Part shown: positions 44,593 to 51,017 of the stretch, in pieces
Numbering within the stretch: position 1 is the first letter of the stretch
Layout of the letters: each line of letters opens with the position of its first letter
Origin: a bacterium
GTDB lineage: Bacteria > B130-G9
NCBI GenBank assembly: GCA_035527515.1
Contig: DATLAJ010000063.1
Coordinates: forward strand, 1-51,017
Length of the DNA: 51,017 bases
Direction of reading: 5' to 3'
The notes under the pieces: generated by a model
Seen by the model: only the letters and a program-made list of their open reading frames with translations
Databases searched by the model: none
Told to the model about the DNA's origin: nothing
Program-made: the position numbers and the translations under genes

Positions 44593-45084
44593 CTACTCGC
44601 CCCGCAAGGCCCCGGCAACCGCCTTCAAAAGATCAAGCGCTGACACTATCCCCACCAACTTCCCATCCCTGGCCACGGGAATGCGATGAATCCCCTTCTC
44701 AGCAAGCAACGAGGCCAACTCCACAACGCCCATATCCTCGCTGGCGATGACGACGTGCTTGGTCATTATGTCCTCAACCCAACGAGGCGCATGCCCATAT
44801 CGCACCTGTGGCTCACCGCCTACCTCGGGCGACGCGCTAAAGAGATCGAAGATGTCCTCGTAGTCTTTGTTGCCGGTTTGCGTGCGGATCTGCGATAACA
44901 TGAGGTCTGTCTGTGAAACGATCCCGACGATTCGCCCATCATCGTTCACAACAGGCGCTCCCGTTATGTTGTGCTCGGCCAGTATCCGGCCCAGCGCCTT
45001 CAGGGACGTTGATGGCGACACGGTTACTACGTCCGGCGTCATAACGTCCTTGGCTTTCAGGCCACCGTTCTGTGACTCACTCAA
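44593..45084 (-). CDS. CBS-domain pair protein
   Basis: 163 residues from a TTG at 45084 placed after GGAGCG. It is two CBS domains end to end: KDVMTPDVVTVSPSTSLKALGRI with ITGAPVVNDDGRIVGIVSQTDLM, and VEDIMTKHVVIASEDMGVVEL with IHRIPVARDGKLVGIVSALDLL. Such pairs bind adenine nucleotides and often control partner enzymes or transporters. It overlaps the preceding hydrolase gene by about eight bases, so the two are co-translated. Confidence 0.85.
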   Translation of the reverse strand: MSESQNGGLKAKDVMTPDVVTVSPSTSLKALGRILAEHNITGAPVVNDDGRIVGIVSQTDLMLSQIRTQTGNKDYEDIFDLFSASPEVGGEPQVRYGHAPRWVEDIMTKHVVIASEDMGVVELASLLAEKGIHRIPVARDGKLVGIVSALDLLKAVAGALRGE

Positions 45085-45601
45085 CTTTCGCTCCCAGCAC
45101 GTCTGCAAAATGCCTCAGCGCCCATTCGTGTGAATCCTTATCGAACGATGCCACACAGTTCTTAGGCACGATCACCTCGAACCCTCTGACTCTGAGCCCG
45201 GCCACGGTGTAAAGCACACAGATATCCGTGCATACGCCGACTACGTAAACCCTCTGCGGACCAATACTATCGAGAATGCCCGAAAGCTCAGTCTTGAAAA
45301 ACGCATCCAGCGTCCGCTTTCTGACGATGCGTCCAGCAAATCCCTCGAGCTCCGATATTACCCGCGACTGCTCCGTGCCCTCAACGCAGTGCGGAGGGAA
45401 CATCCTAAACTCTGGATCGTCTTTGGCGTGACTGTCGCAGACGAAGACCCTCGCCGCATCGGGTTTTGAGGTGATGAGCGATATGATATTAGGAATAATA
45501 GCTCTCGCCTCATCTCCACAGTAGAGCGGGAATCCGGGCTTCAGGAACCCGTTTAACATGTCAACGACGACAATCGCATCCTTTGCCGTGCCCAAAACCA
45601 C
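45077..45601 (-). CDS. Isochorismatase-family hydrolase (nicotinamidase-like)
   Basis: 174 residues. The catalytic set of the family is visible: Asp in AIVVVDMLNGFL, Lys in RKRTLDAFFKT, and the Cys nucleophile in VVGVCTDICVLYT. HCVEGTEQSR and FVCDSHAKDDPEF supply likely metal-binding residues of nicotinamidases. The probable reaction is hydrolysis of nicotinamide to nicotinic acid in NAD salvage, but the exact substrate is uncertain. It is divergent from the NtrC-family regulator. Confidence 0.85.
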   Translation of the reverse strand: MVLGTAKDAIVVVDMLNGFLKPGFPLYCGDEARAIIPNIISLITSKPDAARVFVCDSHAKDDPEFRMFPPHCVEGTEQSRVISELEGFAGRIVRKRTLDAFFKTELSGILDSIGPQRVYVVGVCTDICVLYTVAGLRVRGFEVIVPKNCVASFDKDSHEWALRHFADVLGAKVE

Positions 45602-45851
45602 ACTCTCCAGCAGCTATCTCGCTGATAATATAAGGATAACTAGGGCAAACATACGCCGAAGACAGACCGAAAGTCAAAATGGCGGCAGTTCCCAATTGAT
45701 TGCCTCCTGCCCCGGCTCACTGACGGCTTTGTCAGAACGTTTGCGATAAAGCTATCTCCCACTAGATACGAATAGAGAGTTGTCGGAAGGGCCTCCTAAG
45801 GAGGCGATTAGGGAAAATCTGAAATGAGTGCGAATACGAGGGTCTCAAGTC

Positions 45852-47228
45852 ATGGCCTCTCGCGGAAATGTTCTAGTCGTTGATGACGACGAGTCGATTC
45901 GCTCCGTTCTCTGTGAGGTCCTCGGAGAGGATGGCTTCAGCGCAACGAGCGCCTCGGGTGCGGAGGAGGCTCTGCGCAAGGTTGGCAATGGGAAAGACTT
46001 CGACGTCGTCATAACGGACGTCAAGATGAGCGGCATGGACGGGATGGAGCTCCAGCGCCGCGTCAAGGAGCGAAGCGACTACGTTGAGGTCGTGATAATC
46101 ACGGCCTTCGGGGACATCCCAATGAGCGTTCAGGCGATGAAGCAGGGAGCCTTTGAGTTCCTGACAAAGCCGTTTGGCACGATTGACCATGTCGTCCTTG
46201 TGACGAGGCGAGCAGCAGAGAAGGCGCAGATGGCCAAGAAGCTCCAGAGGCTGACGGACACGTTCGAGCCGCGCGACCGTCTGAGCGGCCTCATCGGGGC
46301 GAGCGAGCCAATGCAGGCCGTATATCGCCGCGTTGTCCAGCTCGCCAAGACCGACTCGACAGTGCTCCTCTTGGGGGAGACCGGCACGGGCAAGGAGATG
46401 ACCGTGCGTGCGATTCACAATCTCAGCGCAAGAAAAGATGCGCCGTTCGTTGCTGTCAACTGCGGTAGTCTGCCAGAATCACTGCTCGAGAGCGAGCTCT
46501 TCGGGCACACAAAAGGCTCCTTCACCGGAGCGTCGTCCAGCAAGTTGGGGCTGTTCGCATCGGCATCAGGCGGCTCGATCCTTCTGGATGAGATCGAGGC
46601 CGCCAAACAGGGCACTCAGATCGCCCTCCTACGGGTGCTTGACTCCATGAAGATACGGCCCATTGGCAGCAACAAGTCTCAGAAGGTCGATGTCCGTGTG
46701 TTTGCGGCGAGCAACGATGACCTCGAGGCGCGAGTTGAGGATGGTTCGTTTAGAAAGGACCTATACTACCGCCTGGTCTCAGCGATCATCACGCTGCCGG
46801 CTTTGCGGGAGCGTCGTTCGGACGTGCCGATTTTGGCCGAATACTTTCTGCGGCTCTACTGTAAGACCTATGGGCAGGCTACGAAACGGCTTTCGCCCAG
46901 AGCCAGCGAGCTGATCATGAGATACGAGTGGCCTGGCAACGTGCGGGAGCTCAAGCACGCGATAGAGCACGGGATCATCTTCTCAAGCGGTCCTGTTGTG
47001 GGACCGAAGGACCTGCCGAAGGCGATTACGTTCTGCCCCAACCACGCCTCGTTTGTTCCCTTGGCCGAGCTGGAGAAGCGGCATGTCGAGAAAGCGCTTC
47101 AGCTGAGCGCTTTCAACAAGGCGAAAGCGGCGAAGCTCTTGGGCCTAAGCAGACAGGCCTTATACCGCAAGATCGAGCGCTATGGTCTTGAGCTCGAGAG
47201 GGCAGTGACCGGAAGCGGACAGTTCTGA
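45852..47228 (+). CDS. NtrC-family sigma-54-dependent response regulator
   Basis: 458 residues. Receiver domain about 5-120 with VVDDDES acidic pair, phosphoacceptor Asp 56 in ITDVKMSGMDG, and Lys in FLTKPFG. The AAA+ domain follows: Walker A GETGTGKEMTVRAI (about 175), the sigma-54-contact loop as GSFTGA in place of the usual GAFTGA, Walker B GSILLDEI, and RNVREL-type PGNVRELKHAIEHG. A C-terminal Fis-type HTH (NKAKAAKLLGLSRQALYRKI) binds DNA. Known: such proteins activate sigma-54 promoters; PilR is one example. No histidine kinase is next to it. Start chosen as the ATG at 45852; a GTG 24 bases upstream is possible. Confidence 0.92.
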   Translation: MASRGNVLVVDDDESIRSVLCEVLGEDGFSATSASGAEEALRKVGNGKDFDVVITDVKMSGMDGMELQRRVKERSDYVEVVIITAFGDIPMSVQAMKQGAFEFLTKPFGTIDHVVLVTRRAAEKAQMAKKLQRLTDTFEPRDRLSGLIGASEPMQAVYRRVVQLAKTDSTVLLLGETGTGKEMTVRAIHNLSARKDAPFVAVNCGSLPESLLESELFGHTKGSFTGASSSKLGLFASASGGSILLDEIEAAKQGTQIALLRVLDSMKIRPIGSNKSQKVDVRVFAASNDDLEARVEDGSFRKDLYYRLVSAIITLPALRERRSDVPILAEYFLRLYCKTYGQATKRLSPRASELIMRYEWPGNVRELKHAIEHGIIFSSGPVVGPKDLPKAITFCPNHASFVPLAELEKRHVEKALQLSAFNKAKAAKLLGLSRQALYRKIERYGLELERAVTGSGQF

Positions 47229-47315
47229 AACAGGATGTCTCCCTCCCCTTGGAGGCTGTCCAATAAGTGCATCTGCATACGAGAATCCCTGTGTTTAAGG
47301 ATGCCTGGCCCTGGA

Positions 47316-47389
47316 TGTAGGGGCGGTTCACGAACCGCCCTGCTCTATTGGCACAAGATATTGTGGGCGATTCGTGAATCGCCCCTACA
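47316..47389. repeat. Paired-hairpin intergenic repeat (74 bp) with TGTAGGGGCG ends
   Basis: Outer ends TGTAGGGGCG and CGCCCCTACA are inverted copies. Inside are two small palindromes, GGGCGGTTCACGAACCGCCC and GGGCGATTCGTGAATCGCCC, separated by about 24 bases. This looks like a REP/BIME-type dispersed element. It lies in the 298-base gap after the regulator gene; nothing else is seen there except the promoter listed separately. Confidence 0.8.
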
Positions 47390-47458
47390 AGAAACGCGTG
47401 TGTTCTCTTTTTATTCGATCGCCTGTCAGAGAAGGTGTTCGGAGAATGCCGGGCAGAT

Positions 47459-47474
47459 TGGCACAATCTCTGCA
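47459..47474 (+). promoter_or_regulatory. Sigma-54-type (-24/-12) promoter upstream of the receiver-like gene
   Basis: TTGGCACAATCTCTGCA has GG and GC elements separated by the canonical 10 bases and matches TGGCAC-N5-TTGCA in all but one position. It lies about 55 bases before the TTG start of the receiver-like gene and just downstream of the gene for a sigma-54 activator, which makes it likely that the regulator acts here. Confidence 0.72.
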
Positions 47475-47526
47475 TAGACTATTATGGATGTAAGCAACAG
47501 CGGAAGATGCATCACAGGAGAAAGGG

Positions 47527-47943
47527 TTGCGAGAATTGCAGTATTCGGATGAGAAGAGGGGCCGAGATGAGTTCCCAACGGGGAGGCTCGCGGTCATAGT
47601 GGCCTCAGAGGACAGGGCTCAATGCGGCAAGATCAAAGGCATCCTGAAGGACCAGCAGTTCAGGGTGATGGATGCGCCCTTGCCGAACAGGCCCATGCCG
47701 GTAGAAAACCTGCTTACGCCCTCGGCAATCGTAGTCCAGGTTGAGCCTGACCCGGCCGAGGTCTCAGCTGAGATCGCCTCATTGCGGTCGCGAGACCCTG
47801 AGGTGCCGATCCTGTTTGCGGTTGACGCGAATACGGAACAGCTGGAGATCAGTGTTAGAAAGATGGGAGTTCAATATTACATGCTCCTGCCGGAGGAGGT
47901 GGACAGCTTGGCGGTGATCGTCAACTGTCTCGTCAGAGCGTAG
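47527..47943 (+). CDS. Degenerate receiver-like (pseudo-REC) protein
   Basis: 138 residues starting at a TTG with AGGAG six bases upstream. The first 22 residues are hydrophilic. Then a fold with the shape of a receiver domain can be traced: LAVIVASEDRAQCGKIKGIL (beta1-alpha1), SAIVVQVEPDPAE (beta3), VPILFAVDANTEQ (beta4) and VQYYMLLPEEVDSLAVIV (beta5-alpha5). The position of the phosphoacceptor Asp after beta3 reads VQVEP and the usual acidic pair after beta1 is SED, so phosphorylation is doubtful. It probably acts by protein contact. It sits between a sigma-54 activator and the pilin gene with its own sigma-54-type promoter. Confidence 0.6.
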   Translation: MRELQYSDEKRGRDEFPTGRLAVIVASEDRAQCGKIKGILKDQQFRVMDAPLPNRPMPVENLLTPSAIVVQVEPDPAEVSAEIASLRSRDPEVPILFAVDANTEQLEISVRKMGVQYYMLLPEEVDSLAVIVNCLVRA

Positions 47944-48593
47944 GTTCTCCCGGAGGCCGAAACTCGCCATTGGCTGCGACTTTCCTGGTCACAGGATGCG
48001 GGAGTTCCCCCAAGACTTTGCCTCGGTAGATTGTGTTATTGTCTGTGAAGCGGTGATTTGGACGTTCAAAAAAGTGGAGTTGGCCAGCTCGGCTGATATG
48101 GCCCTGAAAGGGCCTGACGTGAGTAGCCCGTGTGCAACGCGGGGTTACGGTTGCATTCAAATCCATCTTCGCGACCCCAACGAGGTCGAACAAAGACCTG
48201 TGCGTGAACGTCGCGGAATCTCCGTGCCCACCCACCACCCTTCTTGAGGATCGTGCTGCTTTGGTCCCCACGCTGCGCCTTTCGGCTTGCATGGGGCTAT
48301 TCACGTTCAGCCCTTTCAGGGCTGACGATGTTTTCCCCCACCTTCGAGGCCCAACGGGGTGAGTGTCCGGAAACGGACTTTGCCTGAAATCACACATAAG
48401 CAACAGCTTGGAGCAAGGCCCGGCCAGTTGGTTATGGCTCCTGCGCTGCAATTGGTCCGGATACGGACGATTCAGTTGGCTGGCGGTCTTGCGGCTTTAC
48501 TGCTCCGCTAAAGCTACGCAGCACAAGTACTACTCTGCGAACAAGGCTTCCTGTGGGGACGCAGAGCAGCAACGGCCAACAAGATCGCTAAAG
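47944..48593. other. Gene-free stretch with palindromic repeats
   Basis: I see no gene that I can support here. Two hairpins stand out: GGCCCTGAAAGGGCC (48100-48114) and CAGCCCTTTCAGGGCTG (48308-48324). A 20-mer spanning the second, GTTCAGCCCTTTCAGGGCTG, also occurs (inverted) within the 362-bp element at 33106-33468, and CGTGAGTAGC at 48118-48127 recurs there too. The stretch 48100-48370 may therefore be a decayed relative of that repeat family. Confidence 0.55.
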
Positions 48594-48609
48594 TGGCATG
48601 GAACATGCT
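48594..48609 (+). promoter_or_regulatory. Sigma-54-type (-24/-12) promoter upstream of the pilin leader
   Basis: TGGCATGGAACATGCT keeps GG and GC elements 10 bases apart, matching TGGCAY-N5-wTGCw. Transcription would start near 48620 and give a leader of about 190 bases before the pilin gene. PilR-type activation of pilin genes from sigma-54 promoters is well known in other bacteria, and an NtrC-family gene lies 1.4 kb upstream. Confidence 0.65.
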
Positions 48610-48619
48610 CCGATAAGTG

Positions 48620-48810
48620 GAGAGTGAAAATGAAAGCAAGTGAGAAGGTAGCTAAGCGGAGGTATTCAACCTCGCTCATTCTGAGTAATGCGAAAGGAGG
48701 TGCTAACGGAAAGCCTGGAGGGATTTAGCCATACATCGTTTTTGATGTGTGGAGGTAACATCCGCCCGTAATTCGGGCGACCCCACAGTATTACTAATAG
48801 GAGAAAAAAA
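48620..48810 (+). promoter_or_regulatory. Structured pilin mRNA leader
   Basis: From the predicted start to the pilin GTG the RNA can form several stems: GCGGAGGT/ACCTCGC near 48655, a long imperfect hairpin with GGATTTA...CCATACATC pairing with GATGTGTGG...TAACATCC (about 48720-48767), and CGCCCG/CGGGCG (about 48764-48780). The ribosome-binding site is GGAG before AAAAAAA. The layout suggests translational or processing control. It does not match clearly any known riboswitch by eye, although such leaders are sometimes cyclic di-GMP sensors in other bacteria. Confidence 0.4.
48630..48728 (+). CDS. Possible 32-residue leader peptide before the pilin
   Basis: ATG with GGAGAG eight bases upstream opens a short basic frame (MKASEKVAKRRYSTSLILSN), ending in GGANGKPGGI and a TAG. 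It is just downstream of the predicted sigma-54 promoter and 80 bases before the pilin. It could be a true small peptide or simply a chance frame through a structured leader RNA; only expression or conservation data can decide. Confidence 0.3.
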   Translation: MKASEKVAKRRYSTSLILSNAKGGANGKPGGI

Positions 48811-49224
48811 GTGGGACAACAACAACTATTGCTGATTGTGTTGAGTATTATCATCGTCGGGATCGCGGTGGTAATCGGTCTGGGCCTGTTCAGTGAGGGC
48901 GCCGACCAGGCCAACGTCGACCAGGTGGTTCAGGATGTCGTGTCCATGGGCGCACGGGCTCAGCAGTATTACATGAAGCCGGCTGCGCTCGGTGGCGGTG
49001 GTCAGTCGTTTGTGGGCATTGCAGTAGATGACATCGGCTCTGCCACAAATAGGAACGGCGACAGCTACGTTGTTTCTGGCGCGTCTGCAACTCAGGTAAC
49101 AGTTACAGGCACGTGTGTTACGGCCAAGATGGACGATGACGCCACGGCGGTCAACGTTGTCGGGACAGTAACTCCGGTCAATGTTACGACAGTGATCAAC
49201 AAGACGTCAGGCGGCGGAGAGTAA
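48811..49224 (+). CDS. Atypical type IV pilin-like protein (MGQQQLLL family)
   Basis: 137 residues from a GTG seven bases after GGAG. The N-terminus MGQQQLLLIVLSIIIVGIAV has a minimal leader (Met-Gly) followed by a 20-residue hydrophobic helix, like the assembly helix of type IV pilins. The usual Phe +1 and Glu +5 are missing: the residues after Gly are Gln-Gln-Gln-Leu-Leu. The remainder is a short beta-rich head with ARAQQYYMKPAALGGGGQSF, a motif common in pseudopilin-like subunits, and no cysteine pair beyond single Cys. It is followed by a strong terminator, then pilC and pilB-type genes, which supports a pilus or pseudopilus role. Confidence 0.7.
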   Translation: MGQQQLLLIVLSIIIVGIAVVIGLGLFSEGADQANVDQVVQDVVSMGARAQQYYMKPAALGGGGQSFVGIAVDDIGSATNRNGDSYVVSGASATQVTVTGTCVTAKMDDDATAVNVVGTVTPVNVTTVINKTSGGGE

Positions 49225-49238
49225 TCAAGTATGTTGTG

Positions 49239-49272
49239 GGCAGGCCCAACTCGTTTTGGGCCTGCCTTTTTT
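49239..49272 (+). terminator. Rho-independent terminator after the pilin gene
   Basis: GGCAGGCCCAA and TTGGGCCTGCC (49239-49249 and 49256-49266) form a perfect 11-bp stem with a six-base loop, followed by TTTTTT. It separates abundant pilin mRNA from the downstream assembly genes, letting only some transcripts read on. Confidence 0.93.
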
Positions 49273-49296
49273 ATCTAACGCAAGGGGCGAGAGCAG

Positions 49297-50646
49297 ATGG
49301 CGGAGTTTAGATACCACGGGATGAGTGCGGCCGGTCGGCCCGTTCAGGGGATGCTTGCAGCCAGCAACAAGAGGGCGGCACATCTCAAGCTTGCGGAGTT
49401 GATGCGGGCCAAGCGGTTCAGTCTCAGTTCTTTAGAGAAGAAGCGGACTTACGTTTACAGGGTCCAGAAGGGGACAGAGAAAACCGTCACAGCTGAAAGG
49501 AAGGCATATTCCCCCGAGGAGCTCGCGCGCGCCCTTCGCGCAATTGGTTACAGAGTCATATCGGTGCGGAGGAAGGTGCTTGACTTCAACATGCGTCCTC
49601 CGACCAGGGACGTGGTGATGTTCATCAGGCTCGGCGCGGACCTTTTGCGAGAGAAGCTGCCCTATGACGAGGTTCTACAGCTGTTGGGGGGTGATATCCA
49701 GAACAAGCCCCTGAGGGACGCAATTAAGGAGATCAGCAGCGACCTGAAGGACGGCAAAGAGGGGAAGGAAGTATTCGCCAAACAGGAGGGGGCGCTTGGG
49801 CGTTTTGCGGCGCACATGCTTGGCGTCGCCTCGACAAGCGGGAACATGGTGGAGATATACGAGAGCACTGCGAAGTTTTTGGAGCGGAACCAGACGTTCA
49901 AGAAGAACCTTAGAAGCGCACTCATCATGCCAATGGTGACGGTGTTTTTACTGCTGTGTGCAACGCTGTTCTATGTTGGGTACATATTCCCTAAGACGGC
50001 GGAGATGTTCCTGAAGTTCAAGATGGAACTACCTCCAATGACCAAGTTCACGCTCGCCATGAGTCATTTTTTGCAGGACCAGGCGTTCGTCATCCTTGCC
50101 GCGGTTATTGTTCCGATAGTAATTGGGTTGAGGTTCGCTTTCAGCAAGAAAGGTCGGCTTTTTGTTGATAAGTATATTATTCGGCTGCCGATCATAGGCA
50201 CTGTCCTACATAAGACCAGCATAGAGATATTCTGCCGGGTGTTCACGGCGCTCTACTCAGGTTCGGGCGAGAACATCGACGTGCTCAGGACTGCGGCTGA
50301 GGCGTGCCGCAATCGCTACATGGAGCGTCAGATCAAGGAGATCACACTTCCGATGATGATCAAGGAGGGCAAGGGTCTAGTCGAGTCGCTGGAGAAGACA
50401 GGTGTGTTCACCGACAACGCGCTCAATAGACTGCGAGGCGGTGCGGAGACAGGGACGCTTCGTAAGACAGCGCTGCAAGTAGCGAACTACTACGAGAAGG
50501 AGACGACCTACAAGATGAAGGCGATCATCGATTGGGCGCAGGTCTTCGTCGCGTTTTTCGTCCTGATAGTAATGACCGCGATAACGGTTGTCTCTTCGGA
50601 GACGGCGATCATAAAGCCTAAGAGACCGGGGGTTACAACGCAATAA
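49297..50646 (+). CDS. pilC: PilC/GspF-family inner-membrane platform protein
   Basis: 449 residues. An N-terminal region of about 100 residues (AEFRYHGMSAAGRPVQGML, the usual start) is followed by two GspF repeats. Each has a cytoplasmic helical bundle ending in membrane segments: MVTVFLLLCATLFYVGYIF (about 210-228), AFVILAAVIVPIVIGLRFAF and the C-terminal VFVAFFVLIVMTAITVVSS. GVFTDNALNRLRGGAETGTL is the typical second-repeat motif. It links the assembly ATPase to the pilus base. Its stop overlaps the next start by one base. Confidence 0.92.
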   Translation: MAEFRYHGMSAAGRPVQGMLAASNKRAAHLKLAELMRAKRFSLSSLEKKRTYVYRVQKGTEKTVTAERKAYSPEELARALRAIGYRVISVRRKVLDFNMRPPTRDVVMFIRLGADLLREKLPYDEVLQLLGGDIQNKPLRDAIKEISSDLKDGKEGKEVFAKQEGALGRFAAHMLGVASTSGNMVEIYESTAKFLERNQTFKKNLRSALIMPMVTVFLLLCATLFYVGYIFPKTAEMFLKFKMELPPMTKFTLAMSHFLQDQAFVILAAVIVPIVIGLRFAFSKKGRLFVDKYIIRLPIIGTVLHKTSIEIFCRVFTALYSGSGENIDVLRTAAEACRNRYMERQIKEITLPMMIKEGKGLVESLEKTGVFTDNALNRLRGGAETGTLRKTALQVANYYEKETTYKMKAIIDWAQVFVAFFVLIVMTAITVVSSETAIIKPKRPGVTTQ

Positions 50647-51017
50647 TGTTACCTGCGCCACCCCAGGGGAGATTTGGAAGCGCTCTGGTCGATAACGGCG
50701 TCATCGACGAGGAGATACTGGACAAGGCGCTTCAGATACAGAGCTCGGAGGTCGAGGCCACCCGCCGCAAGCTTGGCGAGATACTTGTTCAGGACCTCGG
50801 GGTGGATCGGCACAGGGTCTATAAGGAGATCGCCAACATCTACGCATTCCGAACGATAGAGCTTACGGAGGGGGACCTGGAGGAGGACGGGATAAGGTTC
50901 ATCAGCGACCTGATGGATAGCATCAGCGGCGAGATGCGTGGCTACCTGATCAGCAAGAAGGTTCTGCCCTACAAGCTCCACCCGGTCAAGCATGGCGTTC
51001 TGATAGTGGTGTGCGCT
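50646..51017 (+). CDS. PilB/GspE-type assembly ATPase, N-terminal part (cut by window end)
   Basis: Starts at an ATG that shares one base with the pilC stop and stays open to the end of the window (124 codons). The sequence MLPAPPQGRFGSALVDNGVI, DEEILDKALQIQ, RRKLGEILVQDLG and VYKEIANIYAFRTIELTEGD is a T2SSE_N/MshEN-type domain, as at the start of PilB/GspE ATPases. The ATPase core would follow to the right. Known MshEN domains can bind cyclic di-GMP. Gene order pilC then pilB is reversed from the usual pilB-pilC. Confidence 0.75.
   Translation, partial: MLPAPPQGRFGSALVDNGVIDEEILDKALQIQSSEVEATRRKLGEILVQDLGVDRHRVYKEIANIYAFRTIELTEGDLEEDGIRFISDLMDSISGEMRGYLISKKVLPYKLHPVKHGVLIVVCA

Noticed and set aside
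47316-47389. CRISPR-like repeat pair
   Set aside because: Only two unequal palindromes with inverted outer ends; no regular array of repeats and spacers and no cas genes.
48620-48810. Cyclic di-GMP class I riboswitch in the pilin leader
   Set aside because: A faint resemblance (GAAAGCC-like segment and flanking stems) exists, but the conserved GGCAAACC and GACGCAAAGCC blocks are not present, so the class cannot be claimed.

Overview
The window is a bacterial chromosome segment of moderate GC from a Gram-negative-type cell. Lipoprotein signal peptides, a SurA/PpiC-type foldase, lytic transglycosylases, type IV pilus genes and undecaprenyl-phosphate sugar transfer all point that way. The host is probably an uncultured lineage of the FCB/PVC or candidate-phylum kind. 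I infer this from the large secreted PQQ-propeller and Asp-Gly-Asp repeat proteins, the atypical pilin, the scattered housekeeping genes and the frequent TTG/GTG starts, not from any marker-gene phylogeny.

Region 1 (1-4533) is the right part of an integrated element. It carries a Prim-Pol replication protein, an excisionase-like HTH protein, an unrecognised zinc-finger protein and a tyrosine integrase broken by one in-frame amber codon. It ends at the 3' half of a tRNA-Arg(UCU) gene, which is the expected attachment-site scar. The left end of the element is outside the window.

Region 2 (4534-17375, + strand) begins with a 362-bp inverted-repeat element. It continues with a secreted propeller/repeat protein, a nucleotide-sugar epimerase, a WecA-type transferase, a pentapeptide-repeat protein, an MshEN-only protein, a MEMO-family protein, and the tightly overlapped genes ruvX, mltG, a PP2C phosphatase and an MltD-like lytic transglycosylase. 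The theme is envelope and peptidoglycan.

Region 3 (17485-30889) holds a zinc metallopeptidase, pheS without pheT, a GspA/GspB-like pair (ExeA-type ATPase plus TPR membrane protein), selC (tRNA-Sec), a 58-residue membrane protein, gatA-lon, two small lipoproteins and accA.

Region 4 (31092-45601, almost all - strand) contains secreted proteins, a second copy of the 362-bp element in opposite orientation, S20 with a long acidic tail, tRNA-Thr(CGU), a PpiC lipoprotein foldase, a second PQQ-propeller protein, thiE, accC, accB, efp, an M24 peptidase, a large secreted protein with a possible sugar-binding fold, a CBS-pair protein and a nicotinamidase-like hydrolase.

Region 5 (45852-51017, + strand) looks like a pilus control and assembly locus. 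It has an NtrC-family sigma-54 activator, a sigma-54-type promoter before a degenerate receiver protein, a second sigma-54-type promoter before a roughly 190-nt structured leader, an unusual 'MGQQQLLL' pilin followed by a strong terminator, pilC, and the start of a pilB-type ATPase cut by the window end. The two promoters beside an enhancer-binding protein, together with the odd pilin and leader, are the most interesting signal in the window.
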